Shown: positions 8,463 to 16,566 of the stretch, piece after piece
How positions within the stretch are numbered: position 1 is the first letter of the stretch
Layout of the letters: every line of letters begins with the position of its first letter
From: Planctomycetaceae bacterium
GTDB lineage: Bacteria > Planctomycetota > Planctomycetia > Planctomycetales > Planctomycetaceae
Assembly (NCBI GenBank): GCA_041398785.1
Contig: JAWKUA010000045.1
Coordinates: 1 to 22,133, forward strand
Direction: 5' to 3'
Length of the DNA stretch: 22,133 nucleotides
The notes under the pieces: model-generated
The model's input: only the letters and a program-made list of their open reading frames with translations
Database searches by the model: none
Told to the model about the DNA's origin: nothing
Position numbers and translations under genes: made by a program

Positions 8463-8499
8463 CGCAGGCCAGAGGTTTGCGGCGTTGCGTGCTACTCAC

Positions 8500-8778
8500 G
8501 CCACCGGCACGAGGCCTGACGGGGTTTGCAGTCCGCTTCCACCGGCACAAGGCCGGGAGCGGAGGAGGGATTGGGTCGGCGGCGTCGTGCTTCCACCGGC
8601 AAAGGCCGGTGGTGAGCAACCCAGTGTCGAACATTCGCCGCCCCCGCCGCTGCTATCGATGCTTTGCCGCCACCGGCTTCACGCCGGTGCCGATCGGCCA
8701 ACTACAACCTCAGCCCCAATCTCAATCCCGGCCACCACCGGCCTCGTGCCGGCGGAGCCATGACTGGTCAGCTACAGG
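8500..8778. repeat. Right mosaic REP (BIME-like) block
   Basis: Contains a degenerate palindrome near 8500-8516, two direct REP units (about 8533-8562 and 8590-8616, GCTTCCACCGGC then GGCCGG), and two inverse units (about 8668-8690 and 8732-8770, the latter ending in TGACTGGTCAG). The order and orientation match the left block at 7253-7582. The last 145 bases (8634-8778) are a clear direct copy of 7445-7582, sharing GCTGCTATC, CCACCGGCTTCACGCCGGTG and CTACAACCTCAGCCCC. No gene is supported between 8463 and 8854. Confidence 0.85.
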
Positions 8779-8854
8779 TCAGCGATACGTGCATTGAAGC
8801 CCTCGCTGATCAGCGACAAAACCTGATTCACCTGTGAACGAAAAGTTTAATCCC

Positions 8855-11800
8855 ATGATGACTCTGACAAAATGGTGTGCCGTGATGCTGATTGTCAGCA
8901 CGCCGGCGTTCCTCCAGGCTCAGGAAGATTCCAAACGCGTGTCGGAGACGACGGCGGAAACAAGCCCGTTGCCGGAAGAGATCAAAGTACCATCTTCTGG
9001 ACCACCGACGTCATCGGCGCATGAACTTTCCCCACAGAGCGTTGAGCAGTTCCTGCGACTGGAAGTCGTCAAGGCGGAACTGGAACTTGAAACTCTGGCG
9101 TCTGAAGTCGGTGCCAATCATCCAAAAGCGGCCGCCATCCGTCAGCGAATCGAATCGCTGCGTGCGAAGCTTGCGGAGGAACGCGATAAGGCAGAGCAAC
9201 ACAGCAATGGTCTGCCAGACGGGAATCAGCCTCCGAGCGCGGAGGGACTTCAGCAGGACAATCGTCCTGCGGGACTGCTCGACAAGGGTGAGCTTGCCGG
9301 CTGCGAAATGCATGTCGTCGGCATGTATATGCCCAAAGACAATAACCGCGATGATCGTGTCTACGTGCACGTGAAGCCAACGGGAAAGCCGATAGTGCTG
9401 GTGCTGACCGGGTACTTCGGAGCCGAATGGCATCTCAACGTCGACCCCAATGCGGATGTGCGGCAGATTATTGTTCCGGGGTATTACAAACATGAACTCG
9501 CGGAGCCAATGCCGGATGTTCCGATCGCCATGCTCACGTACTTTCCGAAAGCGGATAAGTCGAACCGCAATTTCTTCTGGGCCTACGCATGGAACACTTC
9601 GGAAGGTCGGGAACTCCGCCGCAAACTGAAGGAACTGACCGGACTGGAAGTCACGACATTTCAGGGGGTATACGCGGCAACCCGGTTTGTCGTGGACGGA
9701 CAGCGTGGGCGTGATGTTGTCGAAGGCAGATCAGACGGCAGCGATGAGTCGGGTGGCCCGGTGGGCTTCCTGGAATCATTACTTGGTGGCGCAGCGGCCG
9801 CGGACGACGATGGTCCCAGACCGGCCACAAATGAACTTTCGACTTTGAATGAGGATGCTCGGCGACTTCTTAACGAGGCCCGTGACGACGCCGAACGCGA
9901 TTACTTAAAAGCGGAAGAAGCCTCGCTGCAGGCCGCGCGGGAATATCGCACCGAAGCGGTTCAGGAATCGCCGGACCCGAAGGCGGTCGAGGCGTTGAAG
10001 GCAAGACTGGATAGCGCCGTTCGAGCATCCTTTCGATCTCAGATGCTGTTGCAGGCACTCCGACTGCAGATTGCACAGCATGATCTGGCGGACGTTCAGA
10101 CAAAACATCAGCGGCGTCAAAAGGTTGCAGACCGAATCATCGAACGTCGCGTTGCGGATCTGATGAGCGGACATGATCTGAATTGGCAGGCAAAAGCCGA
10201 CAGGGCAAAAGGTGCCGACGGTCACTTAACCGGAGCCTCCGACGAGGAACGCGCTGCAACGAACACGGCGGCACAGAACGCCGATGCAATGCCTGCCCTG
10301 CGGGCCGGGTTAAACATGACGGCCGAGGCGGATCCGGAACTTGACGGTGAATGGAAACTGGAACAGATCACTGGTCGCGGTGTGCTGGGTCACGAAACGG
10401 GGCTTGTTTTGCGGACCCAGGCCGGGCAATGGACGCTGCTGCGAGGAACCCACGAAAGCGATTTCGGCCGTCGCATCGATCCGAAAGCAACTCCGGCAAC
10501 AGTCGACATTGTGCGACGTGATCTGCCGGACGCTCCGCCGATTTGGAGTGGCATTTACAAAGTTGAAGGCAACACGCTGACGGTCGCATGGGCTCCGTCA
10601 GATGGATCCGCTCCGAAACCGACCGACTTCAGCGGCAGCGTTGGCACGGTTCAGGCTTGGAAACGTGTCGCACCTCTGCCCAAGTTTGCGGCACCGAAGG
10701 AGCTGCTCGACTACATCGGCGGTGCTTTGGACGATGACAGTGAAACGATGCGGCGGTATGTCAGCGTGCTGACGGACGAAGAAGCCGAACGATTCGCAGG
10801 CATGATGATCCGAGCAATTTCGGGAATGCAGGCGGTCACCGGATTGGTCGCGGCATTTGGGGCGGAAGGACAGAATGGCGACTTGTCCGGCCCGCAGTTT
10901 CTTCAGGCCGTGACGCAGATGAGCGAGATTCTCCAGCGACATGAGGTTTCCAACCCGCCTCCGGAAGCTCAGGCCGCCCGGCAGCAAATTCAGATGTCGG
11001 CGGACATCGCCGGACTCTTGACCGGACAAGCCGGCTTCAAAGCCAAAATGCCCGCCGACGATTATTCGATGCTGCTGCGGACCGCCGCCCGAACGCTCGA
11101 CCAACCGCGTGAGTTTCTCGAGGACCTTGCTCCGGCGGTGAGCGGTCTGGAAGGCGCCGAATCAAAGAAGGCAAAACCGCAGTGGGAGATCAATGCCAAT
11201 GGCGACGAAGCCATGGTCGTGAACACGGCACACGTCGATGGAGAGACCGGCCTGGTCGATCAATCCGAAACGATGACGCTGGTGAAGGAAGGCGACACAT
11301 GGAAGATCTCCGGTATGTTCTCCGACGAAGTGGTCATCAAACTTCAGGAAGGGTTTCAGTCTACGACAAGTGCGAGCAACAGTCCGGCCAGAGTAGAACT
11401 GCCCGAGTTTGCCGCCGTTCCAACCTACGGGCCAGCGACACCGCCAAACGCCGTCTACGCGAGGCGCGATTTGCTTCCGTTCACAGAACTCACAGGAACA
11501 ACGACAGATGCACGCCACACGCCTGCGATCGTTTCCGCCGGCGATTCTCCTCCTGTGGCACCCGAGGAAGCTCGAGGCAAATTCATCAACCGCCGTTTGA
11601 TGAAGGGTGACCTGATCACCGCCGACATGCTGATCGACGAACCAACAACATTGCAGATCGTGGAGTTCTGGCTGAAGGAAGCGGCTGAGGGTCGTGCCGT
11701 TTTTGAGGGTGTGCAACCGCTGGAAGCCAGCTATCACGACTGCAGACTTTATGCGATGGAGTTTCCGTTCAGTGATTCCTACGCGAAGCGGTTCCATGAC

Positions 11801-12649
11801 AAGCTGCCTGTGTGGACTGCAGAATATCTGGAAGTTCTGGCGGGTCGGCTGCGGGCGGCACCCGTTGAACAATGGACGCAGGCGGAACTGAACATGCTGC
11901 AGTCCGTGGCGGAACTGGTCCACTATCGAACGGACGACAGGGATCACCATCTTGAGGCGATCGGTGCGTCGGTGGTCGAGTTCATCAGGGTCAATGCCAA
12001 CACTGGCACCGCGAACAGCAACCCGGAAATGCGCAGGGCGGCTCATTCGTCATGGGTCCTGGGCATCGCCGCGCGACTCAATGGCGGGCTGCCGCCGGAG
12101 GTTCTGGAGGTTGAATCCGCTGATGACACCATCGACGCAAAGCTGCATCTCCTTAAACGGATGGCGGAAAACGGAGCGGATGCCACGTGGATCAGTCAGG
12201 AACGCCGTCGTCTGTTCGGTCTGCTGGAAGAAGCTCCCGTGCAGGCTTTGAAGTTGCTGTTCACACTCAGGAAGGTCGAGAACGTTGCCATGGAAGACTG
12301 GATCTTCGCGATGTCATCGGAGCAAACCGCCAACGCGTGGCGTTCGTCGCCGGCCCGCCACTTTTCGCCGCCGGTGGATACTGTGCTGGCGATTGCGATC
12401 GCGGAACTGCTGGCCGGTCGCGATCAGATCACGGACGACAATCTGGCTTTCTTCTTCCAGAGCCAGCAACCAGGCTACATGTTCTCTCGGCACGTGGACG
12501 ACCTGTTGTCGAGCGAACTGGCGTACCGTGAATCGGTGATCCGGCTGTTGGTCGGCGTTTTTCGCAAGACAAGAAACGCCGTGCTGAAGCACAACATTTC
12601 CGTACTGGCTCCGGCGGTGCCGGTGATGACGTCAGAGAATCGCACGTAG
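8855..12649 (+). CDS. Large secreted multidomain protein with TIGR03067-type and SAF-like segments
   Basis: A 1264-residue protein of unknown overall function. Start: the ATG pair at 8855/8858 gives a clean signal peptide (cut before QEDS, about residue 22); an in-frame GTG at 8834 is possible, and neither has a strong ribosome binding site. Segments in order: coiled coil at about 45-105 (ELELETLASEVGANHPKAAA); a globular part at about 130-290; a helical part at about 330-450; a planctomycete TIGR03067-type lipocalin-like domain at about 494-602 (LDGEWKLEQITG to VGTVQAWKRV); a helical part; then a segment at about 863-925 reading YARRDLLPFTELT and INRRLMKGDLITADML, which resembles SAF/beta-clip domains. 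The rest is helical. No catalytic motif was found. The domain names rest on pattern memory. It is probably an exported structural or binding protein. Confidence 0.85.
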   Translation: MMTLTKWCAVMLIVSTPAFLQAQEDSKRVSETTAETSPLPEEIKVPSSGPPTSSAHELSPQSVEQFLRLEVVKAELELETLASEVGANHPKAAAIRQRIESLRAKLAEERDKAEQHSNGLPDGNQPPSAEGLQQDNRPAGLLDKGELAGCEMHVVGMYMPKDNNRDDRVYVHVKPTGKPIVLVLTGYFGAEWHLNVDPNADVRQIIVPGYYKHELAEPMPDVPIAMLTYFPKADKSNRNFFWAYAWNTSEGRELRRKLKELTGLEVTTFQGVYAATRFVVDGQRGRDVVEGRSDGSDESGGPVGFLESLLGGAAAADDDGPRPATNELSTLNEDARRLLNEARDDAERDYLKAEEASLQAAREYRTEAVQESPDPKAVEALKARLDSAVRASFRSQMLLQALRLQIAQHDLADVQTKHQRRQKVADRIIERRVADLMSGHDLNWQAKADRAKGADGHLTGASDEERAATNTAAQNADAMPALRAGLNMTAEADPELDGEWKLEQITGRGVLGHETGLVLRTQAGQWTLLRGTHESDFGRRIDPKATPATVDIVRRDLPDAPPIWSGIYKVEGNTLTVAWAPSDGSAPKPTDFSGSVGTVQAWKRVAPLPKFAAPKELLDYIGGALDDDSETMRRYVSVLTDEEAERFAGMMIRAISGMQAVTGLVAAFGAEGQNGDLSGPQFLQAVTQMSEILQRHEVSNPPPEAQAARQQIQMSADIAGLLTGQAGFKAKMPADDYSMLLRTAARTLDQPREFLEDLAPAVSGLEGAESKKAKPQWEINANGDEAMVVNTAHVDGETGLVDQSETMTLVKEGDTWKISGMFSDEVVIKLQEGFQSTTSASNSPARVELPEFAAVPTYGPATPPNAVYARRDLLPFTELTGTTTDARHTPAIVSAGDSPPVAPEEARGKFINRRLMKGDLITADMLIDEPTTLQIVEFWLKEAAEGRAVFEGVQPLEASYHDCRLYAMEFPFSDSYAKRFHDKLPVWTAEYLEVLAGRLRAAPVEQWTQAELNMLQSVAELVHYRTDDRDHHLEAIGASVVEFIRVNANTGTANSNPEMRRAAHSSWVLGIAARLNGGLPPEVLEVESADDTIDAKLHLLKRMAENGADATWISQERRRLFGLLEEAPVQALKLLFTLRKVENVAMEDWIFAMSSEQTANAWRSSPARHFSPPVDTVLAIAIAELLAGRDQITDDNLAFFFQSQQPGYMFSRHVDDLLSSELAYRESVIRLLVGVFRKTRNAVLKHNISVLAPAVPVMTSENRT

Positions 12650-12851
12650 GTTCGGCAGCGAGTGTGGATTTCCGAATGCTTCGGCTCGCACAATTCCGTC
12701 GCTGCAATTCGACGGGATCGGAGTCCCGTCGTACAAACTCGTGAATGATCCGGTCTAGAATCCGCAGTGATTCGGCAAGTTGCTGAACGGTCGATTGCTC
12801 GCGGACGCTGAACCGACTTCCACCGTATTCCACCACGCAAATCGGAAGCTC

Positions 12852-13958
12852 ATGCCCGAACTGTCCCGATACCAAAAGCAGATCCTCTTCGCGGAAATCG
12901 GCGAAGCCGGGCAGCGGCGACTGATGCAGCGACAAGTGCTGCTGGTGGGCTGCGGAGCGCTCGGCTGCGTGCTGGCGGATGCGATGGTGCGAGCCGGCGT
13001 GGGCCACGTGAGAATCGTGGATCGTGACTTTGTGGAACTGTCCAATCTGCAGCGGCAAATTCTTTTTACTGAAGACGATGTCGCAGAGCATATACCGAAA
13101 GCGGTCGCGGCCGCACGCAGACTCAGGCGCGTGAACTCCGGAATCACGATCGAACCAATCGTTGCCGACGTCGGCTTTTCCAACATTCGTCAGTTTGCTG
13201 ACGGAGCAGACCTGATCCTGGACGGAAGCGACAACTTCGAAGTTCGCTACCTGATCAACGACCTGTCGCTGGAGACCGGAATTCCCTGGATCTTCACGGG
13301 ATGCACGGGCAGCACCGGACAAGTAATGCCCGTGATACCCGGCGAAACCGCGTGCCTGCGGTGTCTGATTCCAGACCCGCCGCCGCCCGGTTCGACGGAA
13401 ACGTGCGACACCGCCGGAGTCATCGGCCCCGCGATCGGCGTGACAGCGTCTCTGCAGGCGACACTGGCTCTGAAATTGCTGAGCGGAGAACAGTACAGTC
13501 CGAAGTCAGGAGGCGGGAACTACGAGCGGCGAGACGCCGGTAAGTCGAAATCAAGCCGGTCCATTTTCGAATCTCCAAAGCTGACAATCATTGACGTCTG
13601 GGACGGCACGTTTCGCCAGGTGGACGTTTCCGGATTACGAAACGACGACGACTGCCCGGCGTGCAAACACGGCGAACGTCTGTGGCTGGACGGAACGCAG
13701 TCCTCCGGTTCAACCGTCCTTTGCGGACGCAACGCGGTTCAGATCAGTCCGCCGGAAAAGGTGAGTCTGTCGCTTGGCGAACTTGCCGGTCGGCTGGATT
13801 CCGCCGGAACTGTGACATCGAATCCCTTCCTGGTGCGGGTCGCCGTGCGTGGTTCGGATCTGGAACTGACCGTGTTCCCGGATGGACGAGCGATCGTTAA
13901 GGGAACGGAAGATTCCGGAATTGCGCGAGCCGTGTATTCGCGATACGTGGGATCGTAG
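12852..13958 (+). CDS. ThiF/MoeB/HesA-family adenylyltransferase (E1-like)
   Basis: Adenylates the C-terminal glycine of a ubiquitin-like sulfur carrier (ThiS or MoaD type) in thiamine or molybdopterin synthesis. The 368-residue protein starts at the ATG at 12852 (MPELSRYQKQILF); the frame is open to 12780 but those residues are not family-like. Motifs: nucleotide loop GCGALG (33-38), FVELSNLQRQILF, DGSDNFEVRYLIND (about 124-137), two zinc Cys pairs CLRC (168-171) and CPAC (268-271), and TCDTAGVIGP with Cys185 near the catalytic position. An insert of about 45 residues precedes the second Cys pair. The C-terminal extension of about 90 residues (STVLCGRNAVQI to VFPDGRAIVKGT) is one I recall from some ThiF proteins. 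No carrier or sulfurtransferase gene is near, so thiF versus moeB cannot be decided. It converges with the hydrolase gene. Confidence 0.92.
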   Translation: MPELSRYQKQILFAEIGEAGQRRLMQRQVLLVGCGALGCVLADAMVRAGVGHVRIVDRDFVELSNLQRQILFTEDDVAEHIPKAVAAARRLRRVNSGITIEPIVADVGFSNIRQFADGADLILDGSDNFEVRYLINDLSLETGIPWIFTGCTGSTGQVMPVIPGETACLRCLIPDPPPPGSTETCDTAGVIGPAIGVTASLQATLALKLLSGEQYSPKSGGGNYERRDAGKSKSSRSIFESPKLTIIDVWDGTFRQVDVSGLRNDDDCPACKHGERLWLDGTQSSGSTVLCGRNAVQISPPEKVSLSLGELAGRLDSAGTVTSNPFLVRVAVRGSDLELTVFPDGRAIVKGTEDSGIARAVYSRYVGS

Positions 13959-14022
13959 TTGGCGCGAATTTCGGTCGTCGCACGTCGAACCCATGCCGCG
14001 TTGCGTTGGGCCGGCGGCTTAA

Positions 14023-14988
14023 CTACTTCCATTCCCACACGTCATCGCTGCCGAGACCGGTGCCGGAGATCGGTTGCTGTGACTGCAGCCAGCTTCTGGC
14101 TTCCGCGTCGTCTTTCAGATACGCGCTCCAGAACTTCAGACTGATCTGCTGAATGGCCGGGTGATGCTTCGGGTCGCGGCGTCTCGCCCGCAAGCCGCGG
14201 GCGTCTCCAAACGCCATGTGTTCTGCGTCGAACAGCACAAGCTGATATTTGTCGCCCGGCGGCAGCGCAGCGTACACCTCACGGCGCCTGGCCGGTGTCA
14301 CAGTCGGGTCGATCGGGCTGGCGTCTTTGGTGCCCGTCATGCACAGAATCGGCCTGGTAATGTGTCCGAAGGTCTTTGCAGTATCTCGCCCTTTGCCTGG
14401 CTGAGGACTCATCGGAAGAAACGCGTCAATGCGATCATCCGCAAAGCTGCGATTGAACGGATAGACCTGCCCGGCGACACCCAGAGTCGTCACGGCGCCG
14501 AAACTGTGACCGCTCATTCCGATATGTTCGAGATCCAGCTTCGCAAAAAGATCGTGGCCATCCTGTTTGTCCCAGACGCCAAGTTGATCAATCACGAACG
14601 AAACGTCCGCGAGGCGGTCGCGCGAACTGACAGCGCTCGCCGCTGACTTCAGTGCCGCCAGCCGCTGCCCGCCACTGACTGTCTTCCACACGTCCTCATC
14701 GCTGCCGGGATGCTGCATGAAGACCGCCACGTAACCTGCTTCCGCCCAGAACTTTCCCAGGTAGGCGTTATTTTCTCGTGAACCGCCGAGTCCGTGAGAG
14801 AACAAAACGACCGGTTGGGCGTTCTGTTCTTCGGGAAGGTAGACCTTGACCGGAACCGTCCGCGAGCGGTTTTCGTCAACCGGTTCGTACCGAAGTTCTC
14901 GAACAGACCTTCCGTCGTCACCAAACGTAGCTGATCCAGGCAATAGCACCAGAGCAGCGACGCAGCCTGAAAATCGAACTGCATTCAT
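14023..14988 (-). CDS. Secreted alpha/beta hydrolase (dienelactone hydrolase / PAF-acetylhydrolase-like)
   Basis: A 321-residue exported esterase-type hydrolase. The start at 14988 is backed by GGAGA five bases upstream and gives a signal peptide (MNAVRFSGCVAALVLLPGSA, cut near TFGDD). Visible core: oxyanion strand VVLFSHGLGGSRENN (61-74), nucleophile elbow MSGHSFGA with Ser162, acid GTKDASPID with Asp222, and DAEHMAFGD with His257. The catalytic triad is therefore complete. The segment between the oxyanion strand and the nucleophile contains QHPGSDEDVW, which I associate with the chlorophyllase/PAF-acetylhydrolase branch. The substrate cannot be told. It is divergent from the prenyltransferase gene, with about 550 bases between, and convergent with the ThiF-type gene, with only 64 bases between. 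Confidence 0.9.
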   Translation of the reverse strand: MNAVRFSGCVAALVLLPGSATFGDDGRSVRELRYEPVDENRSRTVPVKVYLPEEQNAQPVVLFSHGLGGSRENNAYLGKFWAEAGYVAVFMQHPGSDEDVWKTVSGGQRLAALKSAASAVSSRDRLADVSFVIDQLGVWDKQDGHDLFAKLDLEHIGMSGHSFGAVTTLGVAGQVYPFNRSFADDRIDAFLPMSPQPGKGRDTAKTFGHITRPILCMTGTKDASPIDPTVTPARRREVYAALPPGDKYQLVLFDAEHMAFGDARGLRARRRDPKHHPAIQQISLKFWSAYLKDDAEARSWLQSQQPISGTGLGSDDVWEWK

Positions 14989-15541
14989 GATTGTCTCCGT
15001 CGGCGAGGTCAGGTTGGCAAATGGCAGGCTGGTTCATTCCAACGTATACCGGACAGCCGCGTCACGTCGGTTCGTCGGAAACCGAGCCGGATTTGGCGGG
15101 AATCGGCAGCTCATCGAAGATTGTCGAATCCGTTCTCTACTCCGGTTGAAAACTGGCGGATTTTCCGGTTTGCTGAACGATGACGACGCGCTGAACGGTG
15201 TGGGAATGTTGACAATCGGCACACTTCGTACGCGCGCTGGCGTTGCACGGCGGGACGCGGAAAGTGCGGCTCGTTCGTGATCAAAGGCGTGCGGCAGATG
15301 CGAGTCTGCCCGCGGGCCGCACGGCGCTAGCCCCGGTTCACTGCGGGCACCACCGCGGCTAACGCCGTGCGGCTCGCGGGCAGGTAACAACTCATCTGCC
15401 GCTCGCCAGAAGTCCCGCCACTGCGGCGATGTCGGGAGTTTCGCTTGCCACTTCCAGGAACGTAAAGATCAGTCCGGCGTAAATTCCGGCGCCTGCGGTT
15501 AGGCTGCCGGATTCGTTTTGTGCGCAGACTCTTTTCCCGCC
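14989..15541. other. Divergent intergenic region, hydrolase to prenyltransferase
   Basis: About 550 bases with no supported gene. It holds a long inverted repeat at 15306-15383 (listed separately). The remainder (14989-15305 and 15384-15541) shows no RNA gene or strong hairpin I can identify. Promoters of both divergent genes are expected here. Confidence 0.4.
15306..15383. repeat. Long inverted repeat, MITE-like
   Basis: Arms at 15306-15337 and 15352-15383 are 32 bases each and pair at 29 of 32 positions around a 14-base loop. The shared core is GCCGCACGGCG(C/T)TAGCC. The motif resembles a dispersed repeat I recall from Rhodopirellula-type genomes. It has no coding capacity. It could form a strong RNA hairpin ahead of the mqn cluster. 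Confidence 0.75.
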
Positions 15542-16420
15542 ATGCTGACTACCGTTCGACACTACCTTGAACTGATCCGGTTCAGCCACACGGTGTTCGC
15601 GCTGCCGTTCGCGCTGCTGGCCGCCGTGCTGGCATGGAGTCAGCCGGACACAGTGTTTCGTTTGCGGGATCTCGTCGGCATTCTGGTGTGTATGGTATTC
15701 GCACGATCGGCGGCGATGGCATTCAACCGTCTGGTGGATCGCGACGTGGACGCCGCCAATGAGCGAACGGCGACGCGTCATATCCCGGCGGGGCTGCTGT
15801 CAGTGAAGTCGGTGGCCGCGTTTACAGTCGTCAGCAGTCTGGCATTCGTCGCGTCGACGTTGATCTTCCTGCCGAAGAGGCTGCCCCTGTACCTGTCAGT
15901 GCCTGTACTGCTGTTTCTGCTGGGCTATTCGTACGCGAAACGCTGGACAAGTCTGTGCCACTACTGGCTGTCGGCCGCGCTGATGATGTCTCCGGTCGCG
16001 GCGTGGATTGCAGTGCGCGACGAATTCGCGGCGACTCCCGCCCTGCTGGCCGGGGTCATTTTCTTCTGGGTCGGCGGTTTCGACATCATCTATGCCTGCC
16101 AGGACGCGGACTTCGACATGGCTCGCCGACTTCACAGTATTCCCGCCCGATTTGGTGTTGCGAAAGCGCTGCGAGTTGCGTTCGTCAGCCACCTCATGAC
16201 AATTGCCATGCTGGTGCTGCTTTGGTGGCTGGCGGGACTCGGAACGATTTTTCTGTTGGGAATCGCTGCGATCGGCGGTTTGTTGATTTACGAACACTGG
16301 CTGGTGCGTCCGGACGATCTGAAACGGGTGAATATCGCATTTTTTCACGTCAACGCCGTGATCAGTTTCGGAATTCTCGCGCTGGGCTGCATCGACGTGT
16401 GGCTGGAGCGTTCGCAGTGA
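15542..16420 (+). CDS. mqnP: UbiA-family prenyltransferase, probable menaquinone prenyltransferase
   Basis: An integral membrane enzyme of 292 residues that attaches a polyprenyl chain to an aromatic acceptor. Signature motifs: NRLVDRDVD (Asn62, Asp66, Asp70), binding the Mg-diphosphate, and the second aspartate cluster YACQDADFD (Asp188-Asp192). About eight to nine hydrophobic segments are visible. The start is the ATG at 15542 (MLTTVRHYLELIRFSHT); the frame is open to 15518 but without a better start, and no clear Shine-Dalgarno sequence is seen. By sequence alone it could be 4-hydroxybenzoate prenyltransferase (UbiA). The aminofutalosine synthase gene 146 bases downstream on the same strand makes the futalosine-pathway enzyme that prenylates 1,4-dihydroxy-6-naphthoate more likely. 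The symbol rests on that context. Confidence 0.9.
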   Translation: MLTTVRHYLELIRFSHTVFALPFALLAAVLAWSQPDTVFRLRDLVGILVCMVFARSAAMAFNRLVDRDVDAANERTATRHIPAGLLSVKSVAAFTVVSSLAFVASTLIFLPKRLPLYLSVPVLLFLLGYSYAKRWTSLCHYWLSAALMMSPVAAWIAVRDEFAATPALLAGVIFFWVGGFDIIYACQDADFDMARRLHSIPARFGVAKALRVAFVSHLMTIAMLVLLWWLAGLGTIFLLGIAAIGGLLIYEHWLVRPDDLKRVNIAFFHVNAVISFGILALGCIDVWLERSQ

Positions 16421-16566
16421 AGCGTCGCCGCGGCTCAACGCTCGGGTTTCCCGACCAGGCAATGTAGAAATTTGCTGATCGACTCTGACGCCGGAAAACA
16501 GATTCTTCAATTGTGACAGGACCGAACGGCGTTTGATCGGAACGCGAAAGGGATAACGAAACAGAC

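Noticed and set aside
7253..8778. Repeated palindromes as a CRISPR array
   Set aside because: Repeats differ in orientation, spacing is irregular, there are no uniform spacers and no cas genes; the REP/BIME pattern with a Y1 transposase fits.
12429..13322. Minus-strand open frame of 297 codons over the end of the giant gene and the ThiF-type gene
   Set aside because: It overlaps two well-supported genes and has no recognisable motif.
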